From: Morchella semilibera
Lineage: Eukaryota; Ascomycota; Pezizomycetes; Pezizales; Morchellaceae
Length of the DNA: 64,000 nucleotides
Assembly: GCA_009192285.1 (NCBI GenBank)
Contig: CM018603.1
Coordinates: 4,332,588-4,396,587, forward strand
Reading direction: 5' to 3'
A model generated the notes under the pieces. That model saw only the letters and a list, made by a program, of their open reading frames with translations. It was not told the origin of the DNA and ran no database searches. Shown here one piece after another: positions 34,532 through 45,699 of the stretch (positions within the stretch are counted from its first letter, which is position 1; each line of letters starts with the position of its first letter). A program made the translations under genes and the position numbers.

Positions 34532-34868
34532 TCTGTGGTGATATCGCAGGATCTTGTGGGCTTTGTATGCATTTCTTTGAGTAGAGTGTGTCCTTTCGTC
34601 CCGAGTGTGAGTTTTACGGGGATGGAGGGGAACGGAAGCGAAGGGGGGATTCGCCTCCTATATATACTCTCCAGGGGCTACGTGCCGGGAAACCCCTCGG
34701 ATAGAAAACCCCGCGGTGCCACTATAGCTCTTTGAGGTGTGGCTACCTGTTGTAAACCATTGTGCCTATGACTTAGTCTCGTGCCCATCCCCTATTTTGA
34801 TGTGGTTGGAGATGTAGTACCTTATGTATTAGTCCACACCAGTACCGAGCACACCACATAAAGACATA

Positions 34869-35674
34869 CAGTACGAAAAAAAGTGGGTGGAATCACTACT
34901 GTATCACTACCATAGGGGAGCATAGTGCGGTAGTGCTACAGCACTAGTATAAATGCTGTATAAGTAAAGATATTTATTTCTAAGAATACCGAAAATGAGG
35001 AAATACAGTAAGAATACTGTTGTGGCCAGAATACATATTTTAGAGAATGCAGGGTTAGTTTTAATGCTGAGTTCTACTAACAACAGTAGTACTTTAGTAA
35101 AACTACAGAATATAGGAAAATACTCAAAGCTTTTATTCCCTAACCCTAATTCTGCATTTTGAGCTTGAAGCATTTCAAATATCAACATCACCAGATATTC
35201 GCCTATCGATATATATATGGAGATTGATTCTCTGACGATGGGCGTTCCAGAACTAGGAAATACTTTTCAAAAATAGATTTTCGCAATCTTAGGCTACTAG
35301 TACTAGCAGATATAATTGCCTGCTATTACATGAAAGAGGAAAATGATTACGATAATAGTGATCATGAAGTCTATGATGACTTCGTCTCGTACTCATCATC
35401 TACAGACAGCTTGCAGGAGGGAACGAGTATAGCCCTACTAGCAGCTAGCCCTATACCCAGCCTTTGTACCTTACTAAATGCGGTAGATCAGGCTCAAATC
35501 AGGCAGTACCATTCCCAATTAGCTATACCGGAACACACTAATTAGTACCCTTTACAATATATATTTCCCCTAATGCCGTCATAAATCAGCATTGGAGACA
35601 ATACGGTATAGGTAAGAATACCATAATGCTACCATAGTGTCACCGTAGTGATCCCACCACCTTTTTTCGTACTG
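34869..35674. mobile_element. 806-bp Tc1/mariner-type non-autonomous element
   Basis: Ends CAGTACGAAAAAAAGTGGGT and, inverted, CAGTACGAAAAAAGGTGGTG, matching for about 30 bp with few differences and flanked by TA (34,867-34,868; 35,675-35,676). CAGT...ACTG ends with a TA duplication are usual for this superfamily. Two inner frames, 35,330-35,545 (plus, 71 codons, acidic) and 34,907-35,191 (minus), have no transposase signature. Confidence 0.87.
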
Positions 35675-35825
35675 TACCGATTGGGTGTGGGAACGAGACT
35701 ACCTAGGACTAGATGTCCGGTATACATATATGTGACTTTCTAATATGTCTATATAAGGCACTCCCTTTGTACTCAATATTGTCAAAGGAAAAAGGTCTCT
35801 GTACTATATATTAGGGGTCGGCCAC

Positions 35826-35839
35826 CTCGCGACCGCGAG
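35826..35839 (-). repeat. Likely 3'-terminal hairpin of Helitron 1
   Basis: CTCGCGGTCGCGAG, stem of 5 bp with loop GGTC (6 bp if the loop is shorter), in GC-rich sequence within an AT-rich surround, 15 nt before the CTAA terminus. Confidence 0.55.
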
Positions 35840-36595
35840 TTGCGATAATGAGTGCATATATTTGGGTAAGAATTTATTTTTAAACCATACAATAAAAAAT
35901 GCTAAAAAAAAATACAAAGTTAACAATACTACCCTATTCCACCACCCAAACCAATCTCTTCAAATCATACAGGTGATCTATTCTGTAGTTAGTTACATCG
36001 TTTCGGAAAGTACAGGGAGGGGAGAATTTACTTACTCTTTGCTTGTCGGTAGAATATATTTGGCCTACACTAATCCCGTCAAGTATATCCATTACCTACG
36101 GTTACGTTAGTAATAGTTAATGATGATACTGGAAATAGATACATACCGTATTCTTCAAAAACCTGCAACTACTCTCAATACAAACTTTATCAAACAGAGG
36201 CTGTTCGTCAATTATGTTAGTAATACCGAATGATAATACTTAAACCTAATACATACCGTTTCCCAGGAATCCATCAGCTACCTTCAATACCTCTACCAAG
36301 GACAACCAATGTCGAGAAATCCTACGAATTTGTTAGCAAATAGTTAATCGCATTAGGAATTTACCTACCATCCTGCACCACGATTCCACCCCAATAACAC
36401 AAACTACCACCTATATTCTACCGTAAATAACCTGAAATTGTTAGTATAAAGTGAAGCCAAAAGGAAATAATATTACTTACCATCTTTGAGTAGCATCATA
36501 GTAGAACTTTACTCAATACTATAACCGAATAATATAAAACCCAAATGAAATAAAAGAAAATAAAACGCATACAATGATAAGAAAACAACAATAAT

Positions 36596-39500
36596 TTATA
36601 ACAATACTTCTGGATATACCACATTTTCAGTCTGTGACCCCCGTTCCTCCGTTTGCAGTACTCTTAACTCTCCGATATTGGTAACCCTTGATAACGCCAC
36701 ATACAATTGCCCATGAGAAAATGGTGCGGACCGCAAATCCACTCCTACAATATCCAATGACTGCCCTTGTGACTTGTTTACCGACATGGCAAAGCACAAT
36801 CGAATAGGAAATTGCCTCCTTGTTAGGATAAATGGCAGTTCCTTTTCATTAGTTGATAGCTTTATCCTTGGAATAACCTTAACATGACCATCAAAATCTC
36901 CGCCTAGAATCCTAGCCTCAATACACCGCTGTTCAAGGCGGGTGATGGTCATTCGCGTTCCATTACATAAACCTTGTTTTGGATAAAGATTTCTTAGAAG
37001 GATCACTGGAGCTCCTATCTTTAATTTGAGGTTGGAAGGTGGTATTGAGGCAGGGTTCAAGCTCTGGAGATATTCAACAGGCAACGCATTGGCTTCTTTC
37101 TCAGAATTATCAAGACTAACAGCATCAACCGCATAGTAATTATATACTTCGCCTGGTAACTGCCTAAGAACTATATCATTAAACTCTGCAACAGTATCAT
37201 TACGCATCGCAAGGATTGCTCTCCCTAAAAATGCCTGATGGTTTACACCTGCACCTCTAACTAAGTCAGGGGGAAAAACATGCTGACAGAGATCTAAGAC
37301 CGTAGTACACCGCTGAATGAATGGGGGAAGATTTATAACCCCTTGCCACAAACGTTCATGGGACATGAGACCAAGCCAACTTCCGAACTCTTCTCTACCA
37401 CTACGCACTCTCATATTGATCTGAAGATGAAGCAGTTCAAAGCGTGGCCACAAAATCGACCGCTGAAAACATGCCTCAACTGTTGACCCACGGTTGCCTC
37501 TTGGGACCACTGGAAGAATCTGTGCAAAATCACCACCAAGAATGATTGGGATACCACCAAATAATTTATCATTCCCGGAACCACATACATCATTAAGTGT
37601 TCTATTAACTGCCTCGAAGCAGTACTTATGCTGCATCGGTACCTCATCCCAAATTATGAGTGCAGTCTGCTTAAGCAGGCCGGCTAACATACTATTCCGA
37701 CTAATATTGCATACCGATGTTTCATTTATATTAATTGGAATTTTGAACCGAGAGTGCGATGTGCGGCCACCTGGGAGGAGCTGTGCAGCAATTCCAGAGG
37801 AGGCAACACAGAGAACAATCTTTTCTTGAGAACGGAAGTGATTACACAACGCTTTATACAAAAACGTCTTTCCTGTTCCTGCTGGTCCTTGCAGAAAAAA
37901 TTGCCCAGATCCTGTGTTGCTAATTGTCTCAATGATTTTATTAAAACATTCCAGTTGATCCTCATTTAGCTGTAGCACCCGTTCAGCTCGTAGCGTTTCC
38001 TCCACACCCCGGTCATAATTTAGCTCTGCAGCAATCATTTCATTCCCAGCAGATCGATTCCAATCAAATGTATACTCCGGTAGCCCAAAGTCGGAAAGAT
38101 GCTTATTAGAATCTGCAAGTATGCGAGCAATAAGGTACAACCTGTAGTCAAGATGGGGGTCCGGAAAATCAGCTGGAACATTGAGAAAAGGGTTGTTCCG
38201 TAACGTATTTGGTACATCATCACATATATTTGGCGCAAATTGATTCCATAGAGCAGTAGGATCGGTTACATCTCCAAAAAGAATTGCCGTTGAAAAGAGA
38301 GTACGTAGTGAGGACCCGCTCGAGAATATAACTGCCTCATTAAAGCATTGTATCCACTCCTGATCATCATCCAATAAACCGAGAGCAATACAGGCAGCTT
38401 TGAAAGTTGGTTGAAGAACGTTATTGATTGTTCCCAAATGTTCGAAAGATTTGGCACCCCGTATGACCGTCAGTAACAAACGCAGATAATATTTTTCCCC
38501 CATCATAGGATTACAGTGGTAAATCTGACCAATAGCAGTTCCTTGCTTACGCCTGCACCATCTTCTCGACTGGCTATTATAAGTAAAATGAGCGGGGAAC
38601 TCGTGATAGAGATATTGTCTACCATCCTCATTCTCAGCGTTATACTGAAAATGAGCCATCAGTGTTGAACGTGTTCTATCCATCAGTTGCAACAGTTCCT
38701 CATAAGTAGCATTAGCGTTATAAACAATTGGTTGCTCTCCTGGTAAGTGAATAGCCAGATGAGTAACAGATGGTTGTTCCTCATGCATAGCATATTCAAA
38801 AAGTCTCCAAACAGCCTCAGTCGGTCCAATATAGCGGCCTTGGAGATACCGCTGCACCTCATCCAATTCCCCACCAACTTGCAGAGTTGTACGGTCAGAT
38901 CATTTATATATATATTTGTGTATATATTTTATAGCTTGCACTGAGGCGCAAACTTCCACATTGATATGTGCCTTATACCGCCAGGACAGATATGGATTAT
39001 AAGGTACTACCCATCGGTTGTCAAGATCAAAAGTTGCTTGTCCTGTTGCTGAACCTCGTAAAGGAACTGTATGAATCCTTCCATTGTTTCTCCTTCGATA
39101 TAGTGGGTAACCATCTTCTTGAACCACCGTTTCAGACTGAAAGACTTTCGGATACTTTTTGGAACAGGTTTTGATATCTCCAGGAGAGGTTGTTGTCATA
39201 CATGGTGAATTCGGATTAGCGTTCCCGCAAGGCCCGTGAACCATACAGCTTTTTATAATTGCTTCAAGCTCCCCATTTGGATCTGTTGCTGGATCAGGGA
39301 ATTCTGCACAGATTATCTGATCAATGCGGTCGGTGTCTATAAATTTATCATCTGGATGCAGGAATAAGAGTAAATGCATGTGCGGCAGGCCATGTTTTTG
39401 ATACTCAATAGTCCAAACACAGCCTAAATATCTACCAAATACATTTTTGTGCTTTAACTCTTGGAGAAGCTCCTGTTGTTTCATATGGAATACCCTTGCT

Positions 39501-41192
39501 ACCAAATCGGGTCTATCCACAGCTGTTTGACCTGGTTTCAACTCCGCTACAATTTCTATCCACTTGGGATTTGCAGTAAAGGTGATAAACAGGGTGGGTC
39601 GGCCAAAATGACGAACAATCGCCATAGAGTCTTGAAATAACTGTTGCATATACCGGTCACCACCGGTATAGCTGCTCGGTAGAATAATTCTTCGCCCTGT
39701 CTCTTCAGGATTAAAATCCTGTTGAATCAACGCATCTGCAAGCCCATTGTACAAATCTGTACGGAGCTGATTTGGTTCAAACGGATCCAGTTCAATTTAT
39801 TCTGATCGCAGACAGCACACGCATCAACCAAATATTGTTGTAACAGCCTTTGCCCTAAGAACAATGTTTTTGGCTCTGTTCCCCGCTCATGTAACCGGTA
39901 TCTAATGTATGTGAATATTAATTAATTATATATTTTTATCGAAGAGTCAAATTTACCTATAAAAAGCGTGTTGGCTTATTCGAAGATTCTTCCGTTTGCC
40001 TCTTTCATTTCGTAGCTCAAGGCTCCAATGATAACCCAAGTCACCACAGGGGAATAACAGAACGTAGTGCAACGGCATATACGCAGCATGATTTAGATTT
40101 ATAACACTGAATAGATTGTTCTCCGTAGGGTTTCGGTATGCAAGTACTATGTCTCGGAAACCTGCTTGACCGTATTCATCTGGAAGTATAACCGCTACTT
40201 CATTGTTTGTGGGCAAATTCTCACGGCGTCGGTCTGCTCCACTCTCCATAATTAATTGTAGCTGAGGATTCAGTAGTACTCGTGCGTTCCCATCCTGAGC
40301 AGACGCAGAGGCTAAACGTTCCTTTGCTGTCTTATAGACTCCAACAAAAGGATTTACATTGTTCAACTCATTTGTTAAACGTTCCAAAATAGTAACGTTT
40401 AAGGTAGGGTGTCGTTCTTGACGTGCCTGAGCAGCATATTGTGAATCATAGAAATAAAGTTGCGCAAAAGTTGGTACTGCAGCGGGAGCGGGATCTAGTG
40501 GGCCCTGTAAATGATAAAGCTCCCCATGTATCTGAAAACATGTAACACCCGCTCTTACTCTTTCAGCCAGTCTGTTGTCAGCATTATATTTCACCGAAGT
40601 GAATGCTAATGCTGAATTGTACTCTCTTATTTTATTCCTGAACTCTCTTGCAACAGTATCCAACGATTCCAACAAATACCGCAAATACTCAGGCGCTGGG
40701 CGTAAATCAGGTAAGATGACATCCCCTTTTTTAAAACGTGGCGTAGCTATACTGCTACTATGAACCCTTTCACCCATCCAATGTAATGCATTACATGAAC
40801 TATACCGAATTATCATTCTCCCGAGTTCCATAGGTTTCCAACGGGATCTTGAAGTAGAAAATGCGGTAGGTACAACTACAACTTGAATCGGAGATCTTAA
40901 TTCAATCTACAATAAAAGTCAGAATCATCAATAGTTTTTATTCATTTTTTTAATATAACTTACTTCATTGTTATTGATTTCTTGTAATCGTCTTGCTTGA
41001 TCCCATTGACGACGTTGCGCTCTAGCCCGTAACTAAAGAATAATCTTTAGCACAAGCATTTTTATCATATTTCCCGTAATGCAAGCTTACCAAACAGTTG
41101 CTACATGTTTTTAGCGTTTGACTACGTGAATTCAAACCGTAAGCTTCAACCAGTTTATCACGCTTGCATTGAACACATTTGATAGTATCCAT
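36596..41192 (-). pseudogene. Helitron RepHel protein, one frameshift and one stop
   Basis: Rolling-circle transposase-helicase. Exon 1 is 41,192-41,091 (start MDTIKCVQCKRD; CxxC...CSNC zinc motif), exon 2 is 41,032-40,964, exon 3 is 40,906-39,957, exon 4 is 39,901-36,596. Introns of 58, 57 and 55 bp have GTAAGC, GTAAGT, GTAAAT donors and TAG acceptors, and all joins keep the frame. Exon 4 holds the HUH motif HGLPHMHLLL (about 39,380) and the two-tyrosine motif KYIHKYIYK (about 38,910), then a PIF1/SF1B helicase with Walker A GPAGTGKTFLYK (about 37,880), Walker B LIIWDEVPM (about 37,640) and a C-terminal VNKSQGQSLD. Two lesions: a 1-nt frameshift near 39,775 and TGA at 38,898-38,900, where the family has Gly. 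The full product would be about 1,475 residues. Otherwise the frame is clean, so the element is young. Confidence 0.88.
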
Positions 41193-41239
41193 CTTGAAGT
41201 AGAGGTAACTAATTCGGTATAACCGAATTAGTAACATGA

Positions 41240-41970
41240 AAATAACTCAGGTAAATATAAAATACATACCAAAACCGTCAATAATTTTTTTCCGAGAGCT
41301 GGGTGATATAGTAAGATGCGGCAATATCTTTGAATAGTATGGAATTGTATGGTAATATAGTTACCAACAAAGATTTATTTTTTGCTAAAAAGCAGAGATT
41401 TTATTCAAATATATATTTTGTGTCAAAAAAGTTTTTTTTTCCCTAAGAGCAATCACCCAGCCCTCATATACCCACCGGTGTCTTGAGCGGGGGTGCCGGC
41501 GCTTTGACGCACCTGGGGTTATTTTAGGGGTCGAGAACGTACTTTTTTGTTAGTGATTCCGCAACTCCGCAACCAAGCCCACATGAAATTTCTGCTCTCA
41601 AGGACACAAAACCAATGAAGGTTACCCTATCTTTAAAAATCCCAGTCACCACACCCCAACCTATGCACTTCCCACACTTTGACGCACCGGGGGTTATTTT
41701 AGGGGTCGAAAACATACAAATTTTGGTGAGTTTCCACAACTCCGCAACCCTCCACCTAAGCGAGGCCAACCACCAAAGTGAGGCCACCCACTAAAGAAGC
41801 CCTACCATTCAGGTAGGGTAGGGTAACTACTCATCCTGAACCCTGTACCAAACAGCCAATGAAATGCGCAAGCGTTTAGTAAACTGTTAATCTAGTACAT
41901 AGTAGATTTATTACTACAACAATCCTACCACATCGTGCGCCGCCGAGTGATACTCTATGAAACGTGGAAC
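41240..41970. other. Helitron 1 upstream region and a 175-bp direct repeat
   Basis: GGGGTTATTTTAGGGGTCGA with flanks occurs at about 41,514 and 41,690, an offset of about 175 bp. An inverted pair GAGAGCTGGGTGAT (41,294) / AATCACCCAGCCCTC (41,452) may mark the Helitron's 5' side. No gene seen. Confidence 0.5.
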
Positions 41971-42129
41971 TAGTTCCAGCACTTCCAGATGTACGCTCGT
42001 AAACTATCTAATATACGCCTATTGTTACACTGGATCCACAGTTCCACATCCCTAAGGGAAACTTGTATATCAGGGCTCTTCCAGAGCCGGGAACCTGATG
42101 CCTCTTTGGATGAGTTGCGCGGCCATGAT

Positions 42130-42300
42130 ATCTCTCTCGGTACATCAGCTGGAGATCTTCCAGGTATGCAAGCGAGTATGCTTCTCCCCACCACCCACCA
42201 AAGCACCAAGATTGAGTCGTCGTTGGAGACTCATTCTATACGGCCCTCTTGACCCTGGAAATCCAACGGAGCCTTAGCCCGCGCCCCAAAAGAAAACACC
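42130..42300 (-). repeat. Dispersed module next to S5, copy of 24,470-24,640
   Basis: Shares TCTCCCCACCAC, CACCAAGATTGAGTCGTCGT and ATTCTATACGG-like blocks with the 24-kb copy, and lies the same distance from the following SINE-like repeat. Confidence 0.55.
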
Positions 42301-42335
42301 CCCCCCCCCGGCCCCGCCGTACGCCATATCCAAGC

Positions 42336-42596
42336 AAAAAATAAATTATCCAGCCAGGACAAAAGACTTAGATGGGCCACCCGCCCAAAGCTTCCTAAGA
42401 AATATTTGTTAGCAAGTGGGGGATCCGAACCTGAAAGTGCTGCAATTAAATCAGACTTAGCCAACTAGGCCATAGCCCCCACTTGGAAACCTGTCATGTT
42501 TTGTCCCTCTTAGCGCCAGCGCGGCCAACGCTAGCCCGGCCCACCCGCATATAGACTAGCCGCTGAGAAAGTGCTCTAGCGACTCGTACTACGATA
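42336..42596 (-). mobile_element. SINE-like repeat with tRNA-like core (copy S5)
   Basis: Core 42,416-42,482, identical to S1, S4 and S6. The left flank has a small insertion (CTAAGAAATATTTG). Confidence 0.75.
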
Positions 42597-42699
42597 AAAG
42601 CTTGCTACCCCAAACCACCAACACCCCCCCCCCCAAAATGCCAACGAGTGGCTAGTGCTATGGTACTTGTTCGTAGAGCTTTCTGTCGGGTGCCAGCAA

Positions 42700-42900
42700 C
42701 AGCGGTTTATGGGGATAACGGTACGCTCGGGACTGGGATTTTGTGCCATTGTCTCTTTCACTGGTGGGTAAATGCTGCCTACTCTTGAGGGGTCGCCTCC
42801 GCCACCGTGATAACCATGAACCAGTTCTCGGAAGTCCAGACGGCGGATTTCCGGGGACCCTCCTTAAATGTTGGCGGCTTCACCATCAGAGGAGATAGGG
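42700..42900 (+). repeat. Dispersed module, copy of 30,370-30,590
   Basis: CACCGTGATAACCATGAACCA and AAATGTTGGCGGCTTCACCA match the 30.4-kb copy. Confidence 0.6.
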
Positions 42901-43040
42901 GAATTACCCTTATATAAGAGGTGCTGGCCGGTGCTGAAGGCCAGGCAAAAAAGACCGAGAAGTGCTACCGTTATGGGGGGATCATCCTTATAGAAGAGAA
43001 AGTTCTGCCACAGCAAGCATTCCCTGTATCAAGCAAAGAA

Positions 43041-43300
43041 GATATTATCTAGCCAGAACAAAAGACTTACAAGGGCCACCCGCCCAAAGCTTACTATTTT
43101 TGTTAGACAAGTGGGGGATCCGAACCTGAAAGTGCTGCAATTAAATCAGACTTAGCCAACTAGGCCATAGCCCCCACTTGGAAACCTGTCATCTTTTGTC
43201 CCTCTTAGCGCCAGCGCGGCCAACGCTAGCCCGGCCCACCCGCATGTGGACTAGCCGCTTGCAGCGCCGGGAAGGTGCCCTGACGGCCCATACTACTATA
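43041..43300 (-). mobile_element. SINE-like repeat with tRNA-like core (copy S6)
   Basis: Core 43,111-43,177, identical to S1, S4 and S5. It ends against ACTATACCCCCAGCCCACAT, which resembles a family G terminus (compare 16,314). Confidence 0.75.
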
Positions 43301-43329
43301 CCCCCAGCCCACATATTATTATCAGACGT

Positions 43330-43460
43330 AATTACCTTCGACACCTTCACCTCTACACCTTCACCTCTACGCCTCCATCCCCACCCCTACACCTCCATCG
43401 ACACACTCCCATCTTCATCTCCACGCCTTCATCTCTGCGCCTCCATCACTACGGCATTAG
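43330..43460 (+). repeat. Minisatellite, CTACACCTTCATCT type
   Basis: Degenerate repeats of CTACGCCTCCATC/CTACACCTTCACC, the inverse of the array in the family G element at 16.8-17.1 kb. Probably part of a truncated family G copy starting at about 43,300. Confidence 0.65.
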
Positions 43461-43539
43461 CTCGGCAGCTTCTCTATCTCCACGGTCCCATGTGGGCACA
43501 CCCTGCATCTCTACGGCTTCATTTCCATGCCTTCATCTA

Positions 43540-43790
43540 CGCCCCCACCCCCGCTTGCAAAGCGAACTCTACAGCACCGACTGACCGAAAGTTCCCGTCC
43601 CGTCACCCATCGGAGAGGGGCTACCGTCTCATGAGCTTCCGGAGCTCCGCAAACCCCAACTTCTTGTTTGTGTATGGGGCAGGAGAGCGGACAGGTGGCT
43701 GTAGCTGTGTAAATACTTAGTACATGTATGTATGGCGCAATAAATGTCAGGCTCCTGGATGGCAAGATGGATTGTATTCCACTCCAAATG
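43540..43790 (-). repeat. Dispersed module R1 (copy 3)
   Basis: Best-matching copy of 24,090-24,400: CGCAAACCCCAACTTCTTGTT and GCGCAATAAATGTCAGGCTC. Confidence 0.6.
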
Positions 43791-43989
43791 CAAGAGGTAG
43801 TAGTATTGACCAATCCTGAACCATAGCTCAGGCTAACCGAGCAAGTGAAGAAGACTCTCCGGAACGAGACAAAAGGAATAGATGAAAACCCAACTCAATC
43901 AAACTTCCTGTGTCAATAAAAGTATCAGTGTCCCCGCGTTTTAGGTCGCTGCCGCAGAATAACAGTATTGGCTACAACACGATAACACC

Positions 43990-44247
43990 CAAAAACACAT
44001 GTAATTTGCGTTATCGAGAAGCTGCAGACGAGCATCCATCAAAACTAATCGAGCATCCATCGACTCAAAGCGAGCACCCATCTAATTCAAACGAGCATCC
44101 ATCAAATCGAACCCTACGTTGATGTCCTGTATTAAAGTCGCGACGTCCTGTGTTAAGGTCTCGATGGCGATCCATGCTTGTGAGAGACATCGTTTTAGGT
44201 CCTCTGCAATAACGGCGAAGTCAAGAATTGTTGGCCAAGCGAGACAT
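43990..44247 (-). pseudogene. Broken coiled-coil gene with MDARL-type repeats
   Basis: Opens MSRLANNS at ATG 44,247 with an early stop. After a frame change it reads DLKRCLSQAWIAIETLTQDV, DINVGFDLMDARLN, then three units of the type MDARLVLMDARLQLLD, one broken by a stop. The 33.5-33.76 kb relative has a single MDARL unit, so the heptad block has expanded here. The two loci share flanking sequence for hundreds of bases. Confidence 0.55.
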
Positions 44248-44265
44248 CACATCAATGTTGATTTA

Positions 44266-44606
44266 GGGCCCGTTCGGACCGGCACGGATTATATTGATGG
44301 ATTATTCCAAAGTGTCGATTATCAATGAGTGGGTGAAGTAATTCAAATAAGCAAAACTTGAGGATAATCTCTCACTAGTACACCGCAATGTCACACAGCT
44401 GAGAAGCTTAATGTCATTGAGGAGAGGAGAAAATGAACACCTCTCAAGCTAATAATTTTCTTGGCAGATTATTTGAATAAGCAGAAGTCAGAGAATATAG
44501 ATTATTCATTCACCCGAACACCTCTACTTATTACAATAACCAAAAACTCTATAATCTATCGGATTATCGTTAATAATCTTGATTATCAGATTGTCCGAAC
44601 AGGCCC
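44266..44606. mobile_element. PIF/Harbinger-type MITE, 341 bp
   Basis: Ends GGGCCCGTTCGGAC and GTCCGAACAGGCCC, flanked by TTA on both sides (44,263-44,265; 44,607-44,609). The duplicated locus at 33,777-33,779 has the same flanks (ATTTAGTATATAGATTAAAAC) with a single TTA and no insert: an empty site. No transposase inside. Confidence 0.93.
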
Positions 44607-44831
44607 TTAGTATATAGATTAAAACAAAAAAATTATTTGATAAAACTCACGGTGTTTGTTCAACGTTTTGAGATGACTTTGTTTTCTGGTGTTGAGCGGA
44701 GAAGAAATCCCACACCAACTACATGTATCTACTTACAAGGGCCGGGTTACATCTTTTTCGTTGCCAGCGCTCTCTGTTCATCCCTTCTTCCTACGGTGCG
44801 TGACGTCACCCACCGCCACCCTGGTAGCTCG

Positions 44832-45371
44832 TCAGCGCACAGGCGCTCCTAGGCACTCCGCGATTTGCCTGCGTCTTTCGCCGACCAAGGGATCTCCTGG
44901 TAGTGCGGGTAATCCTAAGTGAGCGGTAGCCGCCTGTCACTCGGCAGGTATCAATCCGTAAGCATTGGATAACACGACATTGACCGGTGAACCTACCCGT
45001 CATAACTGAGAGCGAGGCCTTCGTATCCGGCAACAGGGGTTACCCGATCGGCACTCCCTGTGGATACCTCATTGGCTCGTGGTCGCGGGCCCGCTGTGGA
45101 GCGGCTTGATCGGTAACAGGTCCTGTCTGGAATGGATTACGGATTAGTTACGAGGATACCCGATGAGTAAGGGTTTACCTACTCCGCAAGGATATGCTGG
45201 ATATCGCCTTGCATCTGCTGGATGGTAGCTTCGATCTATTGGGGTAATAGAATTATCATGCCTCCTTGCCCAGCCAGCGGTAGAGTGGGAACCCTTGAGA
45301 CCGCACCCATAGCCGCATTGACGTGCTGGAGTAGGTTGTCGAAATATCTGCTGCCTAAGAAGCTGTGACAT
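44832..45371 (-). pseudogene. Broken paralog of the 30.7-31.6 kb gene (copy 3)
   Basis: Starts MSQLLRQQIFRQPTPARQ at ATG 45,371. After a frame change it reads HVNAAMGAVSRVPTLPLAGQ and IEATIQQMQGDIQHILAE, a counterpart of the coiled-coil region. Exon 2 is recognisable (DHEPMRYPQGVPIG) but broken by a stop. The last exon keeps HLGLPALPGDPLVGERRRQI almost unchanged. It is more diverged in exon 1 than the 34-kb copy. The TATA block is at about 45,672. Confidence 0.7.
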
Positions 45372-45699
45372 GCTGTCGTGATATCTTTGGATATTGTTAG
45401 CTTTGTATGTACAGAGAAAGCTTGCTATCACGGTACCTTCTATAAGGGTGATATCCCTATAACGATAGTACTTCTCGGTCCTTCTTGCCCGGCTTTCAGC
45501 TGCAGCACCTCTTATATAAGGGTAATCTCTCGATAACGGTACAAAACTCCGGTTCCGAGTGCACCGTTGCCACTGTATTGTTTTGAGCAAAGTGTGTGCC
45601 CTTTCGTCCTGAGTGTGGGTTGTAGTGGGGATGAAGTGAAAGGGGGAGGGCAGAGGGGGGATTCGCCTCGTATATATACTCTCCGGTGGCCACGTACCG

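Larger units (their letters stand above)
35811..41240 (-). mobile_element. Nearly intact Helitron (Helitron 1)
   Basis: Carries one RepHel gene (next entries). A likely 3' end in element orientation is CCCTAA at 35,811 followed by T, with a hairpin 15 nt upstream; this fits CTRR. The TC-type 5' end was not found; it should lie above 41,192, perhaps by 41,470. Confidence 0.75.

Noticed and set aside
36596-38866. A separate free-standing PIF1 helicase gene
   Set aside because: The frame continues into the Rep domain across a single TGA in the order typical of Helitron RepHel proteins, and no ATG starts the helicase part.
41514-41530. TTTTAGGGGTCGA as a second copy of the Helitron 3' end
   Set aside because: Only about 10 bases match the 35,811 terminus and no hairpin follows; it belongs to a local 175-bp direct repeat.
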